Shown here: in pieces, positions 1 to 6,367 of the stretch | Layout: every line of letters starts with the position of its first letter | Position numbering within the stretch: the stretch's first letter is position 1 | NCBI GenBank assembly: GCA_018061205.1 | Contig: JAGOUP010000024.1 | Coordinates: forward strand, 1 to 8,181 | Length of the DNA: 8,181 bases | Direction: 5' to 3' | Source: Candidatus Levyibacteriota bacterium | Lineage (GTDB): Bacteria > Patescibacteriota > Microgenomatia > Levybacterales > UBA12049 | Translations under genes and position numbers: made by a program | Notes under the pieces: model-generated | What the model was told of the DNA's origin: nothing | Seen by the model: the letters and a program-made list of their open reading frames with translations, nothing else | Database searches by the model: none

Positions 1-1722
1 TATGATTATTACCAACCTGAAGCCTATGTGCCACATACAGATACCTATATAGAAAAAGAAGTTGAAATAAATGAAGAAATAGATAAATTACGATTATCTG
101 CTACCGCAAACTTATTAACACGTCCTGATACGATTGTCGTTTCTTCTGTATCTTGTATCTATAACCTTGGCTCCCCTGTTGAGTATGGAAAATTTGCACT
201 AGAACTACAACCAGGAGCAAAAATTTCTATGAAAGCCGTTATGCAACGGCTGAGTGATCTGCAATATGAAAGAAACGAATATACCTTCAAACGAGGATCA
301 TTTCGTGTGAGGGGAGATACCGTAGATATTTTTCCAGCATATAAGGACTTTGGACTTGAGATCGAATTCTTCGGTGACAATATACGAAAAATTGCAGAGC
401 TTGACCCGCTCACGGGTAATTATCTCAATGATAACGTACCAGCGGTAGTCATCTATCCAGCAAAACATTATATGACTGATCCTACCTCTTACGATAGCGT
501 CTTTCCTCAAATTCAAAAAGATATGCAATCCCAAGTCGAAAAATTTAAAGCAGCTGGAAAACTCATTGAAGCACAACGAATTGAACAACGGACACGCTAT
601 GATCTGGAAATGATTCGAGAAGTAGGATACGTGAATGGTATAGAAAATTACACCAGATATTTTGATGGAAGAAATCCAGGGGATCCACCATATACCCTTG
701 TTGATTATTTTGCGTATGCTTCAAAAGATTGGCTACTGATTATTGATGAATCACATATCACACTCCCTCAAATTCGCGGTATGTACAATGGTGATCGTGC
801 ACGGAAAGAGACGTTGATTGATTATGGATTTCGTCTCCCCTCCGCATTAGACAATAGACCACTTCGCTACGATGAATTTATGAGATTGATCAATAAAACT
901 ATTTATGTTTCAGCAACACCTGATGAATACGAACTTTCCTTGGCAGCAGAGAACGAAAATGGTATCGCAGAGCAGCTTATCCGACCAACAGGCTTGATTG
1001 ATCCTCTGGTAACAGTAAAACCAACAAAAGGCCAAATACCTGATCTCATCACTGAAATCAACAAACGGGTAACAAATAAACAACGGATATTGGTAACAAC
1101 ACTCACAAAACGTATGGCCGAGGAACTCACCTCTTATTTGGAAGAAAAGGGTATCAAAGTAGCGTATCTCCATTCCGACATAGAAACATTTGAAAGACAG
1201 GACATTTTGGATAGTCTCAGAGAAGGTGTTTATGATGTCTTAGTAGGTATCAATCTTTTACGAGAAGGATTAGATCTCCCCGAAGTATCACTGGTTGCTA
1301 TTTTAGATGCAGATAAAGAAGGATTTTTACGCAGTCGTTCTTCGTTGATTCAAACCATGGGAAGAGCTGCGAGACACATCGATGCAGCTGTTATTATGTA
1401 TGCAGATAAGATGACCAAATCTATGCAAGCAGCAATTGATGAAGTCACGAGACGCCGAAATATACAACTCGCATATAATAAAAAGCACTCGATTACCCCA
1501 AAAGGTATTCAAAAAGGTATCAGAGCAAAATTAGTGGATGAGCTGTTAATGGAGAAAGAAACAACGAGTATGTATGATTTGGCAAAAAAAGATGTGTTGC
1601 TCCCAGATGAGAAAGAAAAACTACTCAAAATGATGCGATCAGAGATGAAACTAGCTGCAACTGAACTAGATTTTGAAACAGCAGCAATTCTCAGAGATAA
1701 AATAAAACAGCTAAAATCTTAA
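1..1722 (+). CDS. uvrB: UvrB, excinuclease ABC subunit B (5' end cut by window edge)
   Basis: UvrB is the damage-verifying helicase-like subunit of nucleotide excision repair. It is loaded by UvrA and then recruits the nuclease UvrC. The reading frame is open from base 1; the fragment begins in the beta-hairpin (YDYYQPEAYVP) that clamps one DNA strand, so about 93 N-terminal residues, including the Walker A loop, lie outside the window. The GTG at 28 is an internal valine, not a start. The visible 573 residues plus the missing part match the usual 660-675. Motifs in fragment numbering: SVSCIYNLG near 50, Walker B-like DESH about 249-252, GMYNGDRARKETL then GFRLPSALDNRPL near 260-288, TIYVSATP near 300, the C-terminal helicase lobe with GINLLREGLDLPEV near 417, and QTMGRAAR about 451-458. 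A UVR domain (about 539-573) ends the protein and in the family binds UvrC. Nothing looks damaged. The TAA stop overlaps the stop of the convergent downstream gene. Confidence 0.97.
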   Translation, partial: YDYYQPEAYVPHTDTYIEKEVEINEEIDKLRLSATANLLTRPDTIVVSSVSCIYNLGSPVEYGKFALELQPGAKISMKAVMQRLSDLQYERNEYTFKRGSFRVRGDTVDIFPAYKDFGLEIEFFGDNIRKIAELDPLTGNYLNDNVPAVVIYPAKHYMTDPTSYDSVFPQIQKDMQSQVEKFKAAGKLIEAQRIEQRTRYDLEMIREVGYVNGIENYTRYFDGRNPGDPPYTLVDYFAYASKDWLLIIDESHITLPQIRGMYNGDRARKETLIDYGFRLPSALDNRPLRYDEFMRLINKTIYVSATPDEYELSLAAENENGIAEQLIRPTGLIDPLVTVKPTKGQIPDLITEINKRVTNKQRILVTTLTKRMAEELTSYLEEKGIKVAYLHSDIETFERQDILDSLREGVYDVLVGINLLREGLDLPEVSLVAILDADKEGFLRSRSSLIQTMGRAARHIDAAVIMYADKMTKSMQAAIDEVTRRRNIQLAYNKKHSITPKGIQKGIRAKLVDELLMEKETTSMYDLAKKDVLLPDEKEKLLKMMRSEMKLAATELDFETAAILRDKIKQLKS

Positions 1723-2324
1723 CCTTTTACCGATTCTGCATCACCCGCACTTCCTAATACTTCTAATTTTTCCAAAAGTCCTTCATCAGGAAGCGATGCC
1801 AGATCAATACCTTCTTTAAATGCCGTGATTAATCCTTGAATAATCCTCCGAGCAGATTTTGCTTCTCTTTTTTTTAAATAGCTTACTTCAATAGTATTTT
1901 CTACAAATCCTTTATCAATTATTTTGAGTGTTGCATAAAAAGGCGTCATCTCAACAAATACATCTTGGATATTCTCTACAGGAATCGTATGTAAATGTCG
2001 ACTAAAAAAATAATCTCGCTTACTCACATTGACCTTATTGATATCAATAGTTATATGAGAAGGGAAAAAATCAAGAGGCTTTACTGATTTTATTTGTAAA
2101 AGCGTTGTTGTGTTATTTCTTTTCACTAAATTCTCGAATTTACTGATATTTAAGTTATTTTGCTGTGCCTTTTCTTTGGTTGCTTCCGCTTCACCTATTT
2201 CTTTCAATGCTTTATCCGAAACATGTGGATAGTCATTTGATGGATACCCCACTTTCGCACTATCTGTTGATTTTTGCTCTTCTAAGTCTTCATTTGTTAC
2301 AATAGTCTGTGCTTTTGGTACCAT
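1719..2324 (-). CDS. Uncharacterised soluble protein, possible PH-like fold
   Basis: I cannot assign a function. From ATG at 2324 the protein has 201 residues; a TTG at 2339 would add five. I prefer the ATG because it sits one base after the upstream phosphatase stop (TAG-T-ATG), which suits translational coupling; no clear Shine-Dalgarno precedes either codon. The first 75 or so residues are polar, rich in E, K, N and Q, and probably disordered. A compact region of about 110 residues follows, with alternating beta-type segments (LLQIKSVKPLDFFPSHITID, then DYFFSRHLHTIPVENIQDVF, then YATLKIIDKGF) and a C-terminal helix with ARRIIQGLITAFKEGIDL. That pattern resembles bacterial PH-like domains. 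There is no signal peptide or membrane segment. I associate similar proteins with Microgenomates genomes, but that is from memory. It is the last gene of a tight cluster with the phosphatase and lipid kinase. Confidence 0.75.
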   Translation of the reverse strand: MVPKAQTIVTNEDLEEQKSTDSAKVGYPSNDYPHVSDKALKEIGEAEATKEKAQQNNLNISKFENLVKRNNTTTLLQIKSVKPLDFFPSHITIDINKVNVSKRDYFFSRHLHTIPVENIQDVFVEMTPFYATLKIIDKGFVENTIEVSYLKKREAKSARRIIQGLITAFKEGIDLASLPDEGLLEKLEVLGSAGDAESVKG

Positions 2325-2325
2325 A

Positions 2326-2835
2326 CTATTTTTCGACAAGTGTATTAAAATTTACCTCTTGAACATTATTGCCTTCTATAATAGTCAATACACCCGGTGG
2401 GGGGTATTTAAAAAAATTATATTCGACACGCATGTCTTTTTTTGCTGTTAACAGTGAAATAAGTGTTGAGATACAAGCACCATGGGTACAAATAGCGATT
2501 GATTGATAATCGTTTGCTTCAATCTCAGCCAAAACACTTTTTAATCTTTTGATAAAGTGTCCTGAAGATTCTAAAAAATAATCATTCAACCGTTTGTCAA
2601 AAACAAATTGTTTTTCTGATTCTTTTCCGATGATTTCAACTGTTTGCCGACAACGCTTGAGCGCTGAGGAGATATTAAAGTCTGTTGGAATATTTTTCAA
2701 ATACGCACCCAAACGAGTCAATGCTGGGCTTGCTTCAGGTAATATGGGAGCCGAAAGCATACGAACTCCATAGCCTGTTCCGTTCTTTGTCGCAAATGTT
2801 TCTCCATGTCGAAAAATATAATAGGTTTTTTGCAT
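2326..2835 (-). CDS. Histidine phosphatase superfamily protein (phosphoglycerate mutase-like)
   Basis: A 169-residue member of the histidine phosphatase (phosphoglycerate mutase-like) superfamily, whose enzymes hydrolyse or transfer phosphate through a phosphohistidine. The signature RHGET is at residues 9-13, with His10 the expected nucleophile. An SSALKRCRQTVEII segment at about 56-69 supplies the usual arginine (Arg61 or Arg63), and ICTHGA at about 115-120 gives the second catalytic histidine, His118. The protein is short and lacks the long insertions of glycolytic phosphoglycerate mutases, so a small-molecule or phosphoprotein phosphatase is more likely; the substrate cannot be read from sequence. 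Its ATG lies four bases after the stop of the lipid kinase gene, and its TAG is one base before the preferred ATG of the next gene, so the three are surely co-transcribed. No membrane segment or signal peptide is visible. The superfamily is confident, the role is not. Confidence 0.88.
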   Translation of the reverse strand: MQKTYYIFRHGETFATKNGTGYGVRMLSAPILPEASPALTRLGAYLKNIPTDFNISSALKRCRQTVEIIGKESEKQFVFDKRLNDYFLESSGHFIKRLKSVLAEIEANDYQSIAICTHGACISTLISLLTAKKDMRVEYNFFKYPPPGVLTIIEGNNVQEVNFNTLVEK

Positions 2836-2839
2836 AGTT

Positions 2840-3799
2840 TTATGGATCTAAATAGGTTCTTTTTGCTAAAGATGATTCAGTACTGGTTGGAAATCCTGTG
2901 ATAACATCAAGTGCATTAGGGACTATTGTACACTGAATTGGTGTTGTACCAAACAGTCTTGCGTCTGCATGCACAAGCCGTGGATTTCTGCTTCGAATTT
3001 CCACTGTCTTTGCCTGGAACATTTTGATCTTTCTTTTCTCTGCACTTCCAATGGGTAAAATACGATAAAAATATCGAAATAATTCAAATTTAGTCATATA
3101 AAAAAGCGATACGGTCAATCGATGATCATTTAGCTTTGCATCAGGTGCGATGATAAATGATGCACCCGAATAGGGACCGTTGGCAATCGTAATCATGGTT
3201 GCCCGAGTTTTAATAACCGTACCATCAATGATAATTTCTACCGGATACCCATAATAATAAAACAGTGTTTTGAGCATACTACCAAATGCTGCATAATCTC
3301 CTTTTTCCACTGCATTAATATGCTGATGCATTTCTGCCTCCAACCCCATACCAATACTTTCTACAAAATATGAGGGCTTGGATACTATCTCACCATTCAC
3401 TGAGACAATACTCCCAACATCAATTTTTCGTTTTCTTCCAATTTTGATGAGTTGTACTGCCTGTTCTAAATCTCTTGGAATAGACAGCATCTTCGCAATA
3501 TTCATATACGACCCTAAAGGCAATATGCCGAGAGGAATACCAGAGTGTACCAGCGAATTTGCCACTTCTCCGACAGTTCCATCACCTCCCGCAACAATAA
3601 CCGTTTTATATCCTTCTTTTTTACTCTTTTGCCCCAACTCAAAAGCATGATTTTTTGACTGAGTTGGGAACTCATCAAAGGCAATTTGATACCGTGTTAA
3701 TAAGTCTCTAATCTCCTCTAGGGATACACTTGGTTTGCGCGATGCCCACCATTTTCTCCCTGAATGAAGGTTGTAAATCAGTTTATAAGGATTTTTCAT
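2840..3799 (-). CDS. Diacylglycerol kinase-like lipid kinase (DagK/YegS/LCB5 family)
   Basis: A predicted lipid kinase that phosphorylates a diacylglycerol-type or other long-chain alcohol using ATP, probably at the inner membrane surface. The nucleotide-binding motif GGDGT is at residues 71-75 from the preferred start, preceded by a strand (KTVIVAG) as is usual. The next motif is LPLGSYMNIAKMLSIP, a variant of the common GTxNNxA form. A family-like IAPDAKLND segment lies at about 217-225. The later motif usually containing DGE reads HADAR here, so one conserved acidic residue appears lost. I chose the ATG at 3799 (319 residues, MKNPYKLIYNLHSG) because the domain starts there. An ATG at 3814 adds five residues but lies inside an interspersed repeat; it has a weak AGG-type ribosome site, so the longer form is possible. 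The gene follows the YraN gene across a 49-bp repeat and is four bases from the phosphatase gene. A role in phospholipid synthesis or recycling is inferred. Confidence 0.88.
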   Translation of the reverse strand: MKNPYKLIYNLHSGRKWWASRKPSVSLEEIRDLLTRYQIAFDEFPTQSKNHAFELGQKSKKEGYKTVIVAGGDGTVGEVANSLVHSGIPLGILPLGSYMNIAKMLSIPRDLEQAVQLIKIGRKRKIDVGSIVSVNGEIVSKPSYFVESIGMGLEAEMHQHINAVEKGDYAAFGSMLKTLFYYYGYPVEIIIDGTVIKTRATMITIANGPYSGASFIIAPDAKLNDHRLTVSLFYMTKFELFRYFYRILPIGSAEKRKIKMFQAKTVEIRSRNPRLVHADARLFGTTPIQCTIVPNALDVITGFPTSTESSLAKRTYLDP

Positions 3800-3808
3800 A
3801 AAAATGTT

Positions 3809-3857
3809 TGTCATTCTGCCTGCCCGCCTCTGACGGGAACGAAGTGAAGAATCTTCT
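3809..3857. repeat. Interspersed palindromic element with TGTCATTCTG end
   Basis: The whole gap between the YraN stop (3858-3860) and the lipid kinase gene is one short element. It begins TGTCATTCTG, nearly the same as the left end of the element at 4242 (TGTCATCCTG). It contains a GC-rich hairpin (CCCG at 3823-3826 with CGGG at 3834-3837) and a small palindrome, GAAGA-A-TCTTC, at 3846-3856. The GC-rich core looks like a secondary insertion splitting a simpler element that would read through CAGAATGACA on the minus strand; that nesting is inference. The TCAT at its left edge supplies an ATG at 3814 on the minus strand that could extend the kinase by five residues. Copies elsewhere in the genome would confirm the repeat status. 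Confidence 0.6.
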
Positions 3858-4232
3858 CTATTCGGTAATATTCTTCAGATGTTCAATTTTTACAATTTCG
3901 TGAGTTCCCGAAAGGATAACTCCTACTGCATCCAGTCTAAGCGCTTTTGGTAAGGATTTATGCAAAATTGTGTAATAAATTGCTGTTTTCTGCATCGCTT
4001 TGAGCTTCCAAAAAGAAATAGCCTCAAATGGGGTACCAAATGCGAGTGTTGTTCGAGTCTTTACCTCAATAAAACAAAGTGTTTTTTGGTTTTTGGCTGT
4101 TTCAATGGCAATAATGTCTATTTCTCCTCCCTTTGCATGAAAATTACGCTCTACTATAGTATAGTTGTTTTTTAATAGATACTCACAAGCCAAATCTTCT
4201 CCAAGCTTTCCAACAGGATTGACAACTTTCAT
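3858..4232 (-). CDS. yraN: UPF0102 / YraN family endonuclease-like protein
   Basis: Member of the YraN (UPF0102) family, which adopts a restriction-endonuclease-like fold related to Holliday-junction resolvases; its cellular role is poorly known. Diagnostic blocks are all present: GKLGEDLACEYLLKNNYTIVERN near the start, GGEIDIIA with the acidic pair of the nuclease-like core, FIEVKTR with the core Glu-x-Lys, then FGTPFEAISFWKLKAMQKTA and LRLDAVGV. From ATG at 4232 the protein has 124 residues, near the family norm of about 115-130. An ATG at 4247 would add MTPLK, but it falls within the terminal TGTCAT of an interspersed repeat, so I prefer the internal start. Neither codon has a clear Shine-Dalgarno. 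The gene lies downstream of rplS and upstream of the lipid kinase. An rplS-yraN neighbourhood is common in bacteria, which supports the assignment. Confidence 0.92.
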   Translation of the reverse strand: MKVVNPVGKLGEDLACEYLLKNNYTIVERNFHAKGGEIDIIAIETAKNQKTLCFIEVKTRTTLAFGTPFEAISFWKLKAMQKTAIYYTILHKSLPKALRLDAVGVILSGTHEIVKIEHLKNITE

Positions 4233-4241
4233 CTTTAAGGG

Positions 4242-4295
4242 TGTCATCCTGAACTTGTTTCAGGATCTAGATGCTGAAATAAATTCAGCATGACA
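4242..4295. repeat. Interspersed repeat with inverted ends and two internal hairpins
   Basis: A 54-bp element between rplS and the YraN gene. The ends are perfect inverted repeats, TGTCAT (4242-4247) and ATGACA (4290-4295). Between them are two hairpins: CCTGAA/TTCAGG (4248-4253 with 4259-4264, 5-nt loop) and ATGCTGAA/TTCAGCAT (4271-4278 with 4284-4291, 5-nt loop). Folded, it would make a closing stem with two arms, a three-way junction. Sequences of this form (GTCATCCTGAA...TTCAGCATGAC) recur in intergenic regions of many bacteria, as I recall. It is not a typical Rho-independent terminator because no T-run follows on the minus strand, but it could still act on mRNA processing between the two genes. 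Confidence 0.75.
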
Positions 4296-4314
4296 TTATT
4301 ATAACAGGAGAATA

Positions 4315-4611
4315 TTATTTTGCAGTTCGGAGATTATAGAGTTTTGCTTTTCTCACTCGGTGCTTTGGCTTTGCTTTGAGAGTCACTTTTTCAACATTTG
4401 GAGAAAATACAGGCCAAATACGCTCAACTGCGACATCGCCAACCATTTTTCTGACCGTAAAACTTTTGTTCTCGTCGCGACCTTTGATAGAAAGCACGGT
4501 ACCCTCAAAAATCTGCACACGAGCTCTTGGATTGCCTTTGGCGTCAGTTTCTTGAATTTTGGTGTGTACACGCACGACATCACCTACATTAAAATCAATT
4601 TGCTGTATCAT
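4315..4611 (-). CDS. rplS: Ribosomal protein L19, short form
   Basis: Large-subunit protein L19 (bL19), which sits at the interface between the ribosomal subunits. The core is clear: FNVGDVVRVHTKI near residues 7-19, ARVQIFEGTVLSIKGRD, SFTVRKMVGDVAVERIWPVFSPNVEKVTL near 50-77, and the ending KHRVRKAKLYNLR. At 98 residues it is shorter than the common 115. The usual N-terminal helix of about 15 residues is missing and the tail stops just after YNLR, without the usual GKAAR-type extension. The start is well fixed: upstream in the same frame there is no ATG, GTG or TTG before a TGA at 4675-4677. A near-consensus promoter predicts transcription beginning at or next to the A of this ATG, so the mRNA may be leaderless. 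It is followed by a repeat and the YraN gene. The usual trmD neighbour is absent; pyrG lies upstream instead. Confidence 0.95.
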   Translation of the reverse strand: MIQQIDFNVGDVVRVHTKIQETDAKGNPRARVQIFEGTVLSIKGRDENKSFTVRKMVGDVAVERIWPVFSPNVEKVTLKAKPKHRVRKAKLYNLRTAK

Positions 4612-4646
4612 ATGGCTATTATAGCGTAAACTTGCTCTTTTCTCAA
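4611..4646 (-). promoter_or_regulatory. Promoter of rplS, predicted start at the ATG
   Basis: On the minus strand the -35 box TTGAGA (4641-4646) is separated by exactly 17 bases from the -10 box TATAAT (4618-4623). Five of six and six of six bases match the consensus. Counting seven bases from the -10 box gives a start at 4611, the A of the rplS ATG. The promoter lies within the 46-bp gap after the pyrG stop, so rplS and the genes beyond can be expressed independently of the sortase-pyrG transcript. Confidence 0.75.
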
Positions 4647-4657
4647 GATTGAAGATG

Positions 4658-6364
4658 CTATTGCTTTGCAGCCTTCAAAAAGCTAATAAATAACGGGTGA
4701 GGAGCCAAGGGACGACTCTTGTATTCTGGATGGCCTTGCGTACCGAGATAGAAAGGATGCTGCTCTTTTGGCAATTCTATAATCTCACAGAGATTCTCGA
4801 CAACTGACCTGGCTGCAATGATAAAACCTTTTGCTTCAAATTCGCGGGCAAATTCGTCATTAAATTCATAACGATGACGATGTCGCTCACTTGTTAACCC
4901 ATCCTTACTGAGTAACCCTCCATATTTCTCATAACTTTCATAAGCGAGCGTTCCTTTTTTCACTTTTGCTTCCCATGCACCTAATCGCATAGTCCCTCCA
5001 TAGGCACGTCGTTCCATAAGTTCTTTTTGGCTTGGAATGATGTGAATGACCTGATGTTTGCTCTCTTTGTTGTTTTCTTCTGTATCTGCATCTTTCCATC
5101 CCAAAATATCTCGAGCAAATGCAATACTTGCTAGTTGCATGCCATAACAAAGTCCCAAATAAGGAATCTTTTTTTCTCGAGCATATGACGCAGCTGCTAT
5201 CATTCCCTCAGATCCCCGTTGTCCCCACCCGATTGGCACAATAATCCCATCCGGATTACCAATAACCTCTCCTACTGCCTCACTCACTTCTTTTTTATCC
5301 GCCGTAGCTTTAGCGATGGCGGATTCGACTTTTTCTGCATCCACCCATTTGGTTTTTACCTCAACAGAAACATCTTCATGCCAACTCGCATGATTGATCG
5401 CATCAAAGAGTGCTGCATAAGAATCTTTCAACTGATAATCTCCCGTACCAAAATATTTTCCAATAATGGCTATTTCGATTGTTTTTGATTTTGGAGCTGT
5501 AATGCGTTTTACCAACTTTTCCCATGCGGTTACATCTGGCTGCCTGACTTCTAATCCCAATTTCGTCAGGATTTTTTCATGCATTTTTTGTTTATGCAGC
5601 ATAAAAGGAATTTCATACACTGATTCTAAATCTGGATTGGAGATAATATCTTCAGGATGCATATTACAAAAGAGTGCAAAACGATCTCGTCTTCTTTGAT
5701 CAATATATTTTTCGCTTCGTGCGACGATAAAATCTGGCTGAATTCCCATGGAGTTGAGCGTTCTGACAGAGAGCTGTGTTGGTTTTGTTTTTGGTTCACC
5801 CAAATGATGTGGGGTTGGAACATAACTCACATGGACATGAATAACATCTCCCGGATTCTTCAGAGTCATGATTCGTGATGCTTCGTAATAAAAAACGTTT
5901 TGGTACTCCCCAGCTGTTCCTCCAAGTTCAATGGTTACGATATCTGCATCTGAAGTAGTGGCCAAATGTTTGATTCGTTTAGTAACTTCATCTGTTATAT
6001 GTGGAATCGCTTCGACATCTTCACCGTTGTATTCAAATCGTCGCTCACGATCGATAACGGTTTTATAAATTTTCCCCATGGTAACAAAATTGTCTTCTCC
6101 CATGTTCTCATGCAAAAACTTCTCATATGATCCGATATCCATATCCGCTTCTGTACCATCCTCACACAAAAATGGATCACCATGTTCAATAGGATTGATC
6201 GTTCCCGCATCAATATTGAGATAATTTTCAAATTTTATAGGGGCGACTTTATATCCTGCAGATTTGAGGAGAAGTCCGATAGATGCAGTGGTCAATCCTT
6301 TTCCTATACCGGATATGACACCGCCTGATACAAAAATGTATTTTGTTCTTTTTTTGTGTAGCAC
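4658..6364 (-). CDS. pyrG: CTP synthase, divergent form
   Basis: CTP synthase makes CTP from UTP, ATP and glutamine, the last step of de novo cytidine nucleotide synthesis. The N-terminal amidoligase domain has the P-loop GGVISGIGKG (14-23), the acidic EDGTEADMDIGSYEKF region (68-83), IELGGT (145-150) and KTKPTQLSV (192-200). The C-terminal glutamine amidotransferase domain carries the triad Cys406 (GLCYG), His545 and Glu547 (QGHPE). Several motifs differ from typical enzymes: KFENY instead of KLDPY, PIGWGQRG instead of PGGFGxRG, CYG instead of CLG, and QGHPE instead of QFHPE. At 568 residues it is slightly long; part of the extra length is at 347-356, encoded by a palindromic element in the DNA. 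The start is GTG at 6364, three bases after the sortase stop; no ATG is available and the family motif begins within ten residues. No Shine-Dalgarno is visible, so coupling to sortase translation is likely. Confidence 0.96.
   Translation of the reverse strand: MLHKKRTKYIFVSGGVISGIGKGLTTASIGLLLKSAGYKVAPIKFENYLNIDAGTINPIEHGDPFLCEDGTEADMDIGSYEKFLHENMGEDNFVTMGKIYKTVIDRERRFEYNGEDVEAIPHITDEVTKRIKHLATTSDADIVTIELGGTAGEYQNVFYYEASRIMTLKNPGDVIHVHVSYVPTPHHLGEPKTKPTQLSVRTLNSMGIQPDFIVARSEKYIDQRRRDRFALFCNMHPEDIISNPDLESVYEIPFMLHKQKMHEKILTKLGLEVRQPDVTAWEKLVKRITAPKSKTIEIAIIGKYFGTGDYQLKDSYAALFDAINHASWHEDVSVEVKTKWVDAEKVESAIAKATADKKEVSEAVGEVIGNPDGIIVPIGWGQRGSEGMIAAASYAREKKIPYLGLCYGMQLASIAFARDILGWKDADTEENNKESKHQVIHIIPSQKELMERRAYGGTMRLGAWEAKVKKGTLAYESYEKYGGLLSKDGLTSERHRHRYEFNDEFAREFEAKGFIIAARSVVENLCEIIELPKEQHPFYLGTQGHPEYKSRPLAPHPLFISFLKAAKQ
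5297..5324. repeat. 28-bp palindromic element inside pyrG
   Basis: A GC-rich imperfect palindrome within an AT-rich gene. The outer arms ATCCGCC (5297-5303) and GGCGGAT (5318-5324) match perfectly over 7 bp. An inner GCT/AGC pair (5307-5309 with 5312-5314) and a T/A pair share the same centre at 5310.5. On the pyrG strand it is in frame and encodes residues 347-356 (ESAIAKATAD) in the glutaminase domain, where my alignment from memory suggests the protein is about a dozen residues longer than typical CTP synthases. I recall similar peptides from palindromic elements in other candidate-phyla genomes, but only a genome search can confirm that it is mobile. Confidence 0.6.
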
Positions 6365-6367
6365 GAT

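Noticed and set aside
28..30. GTG as the start of the uvrB gene
   Set aside because: The frame is open to base 1 and encodes the conserved UvrB beta-hairpin upstream of this codon, so it is an internal valine.
4242..4295. Repeat as a Rho-independent terminator of rplS
   Set aside because: The hairpins are not followed by a T-run on the minus strand, and the inverted outer ends point to a repeat element.
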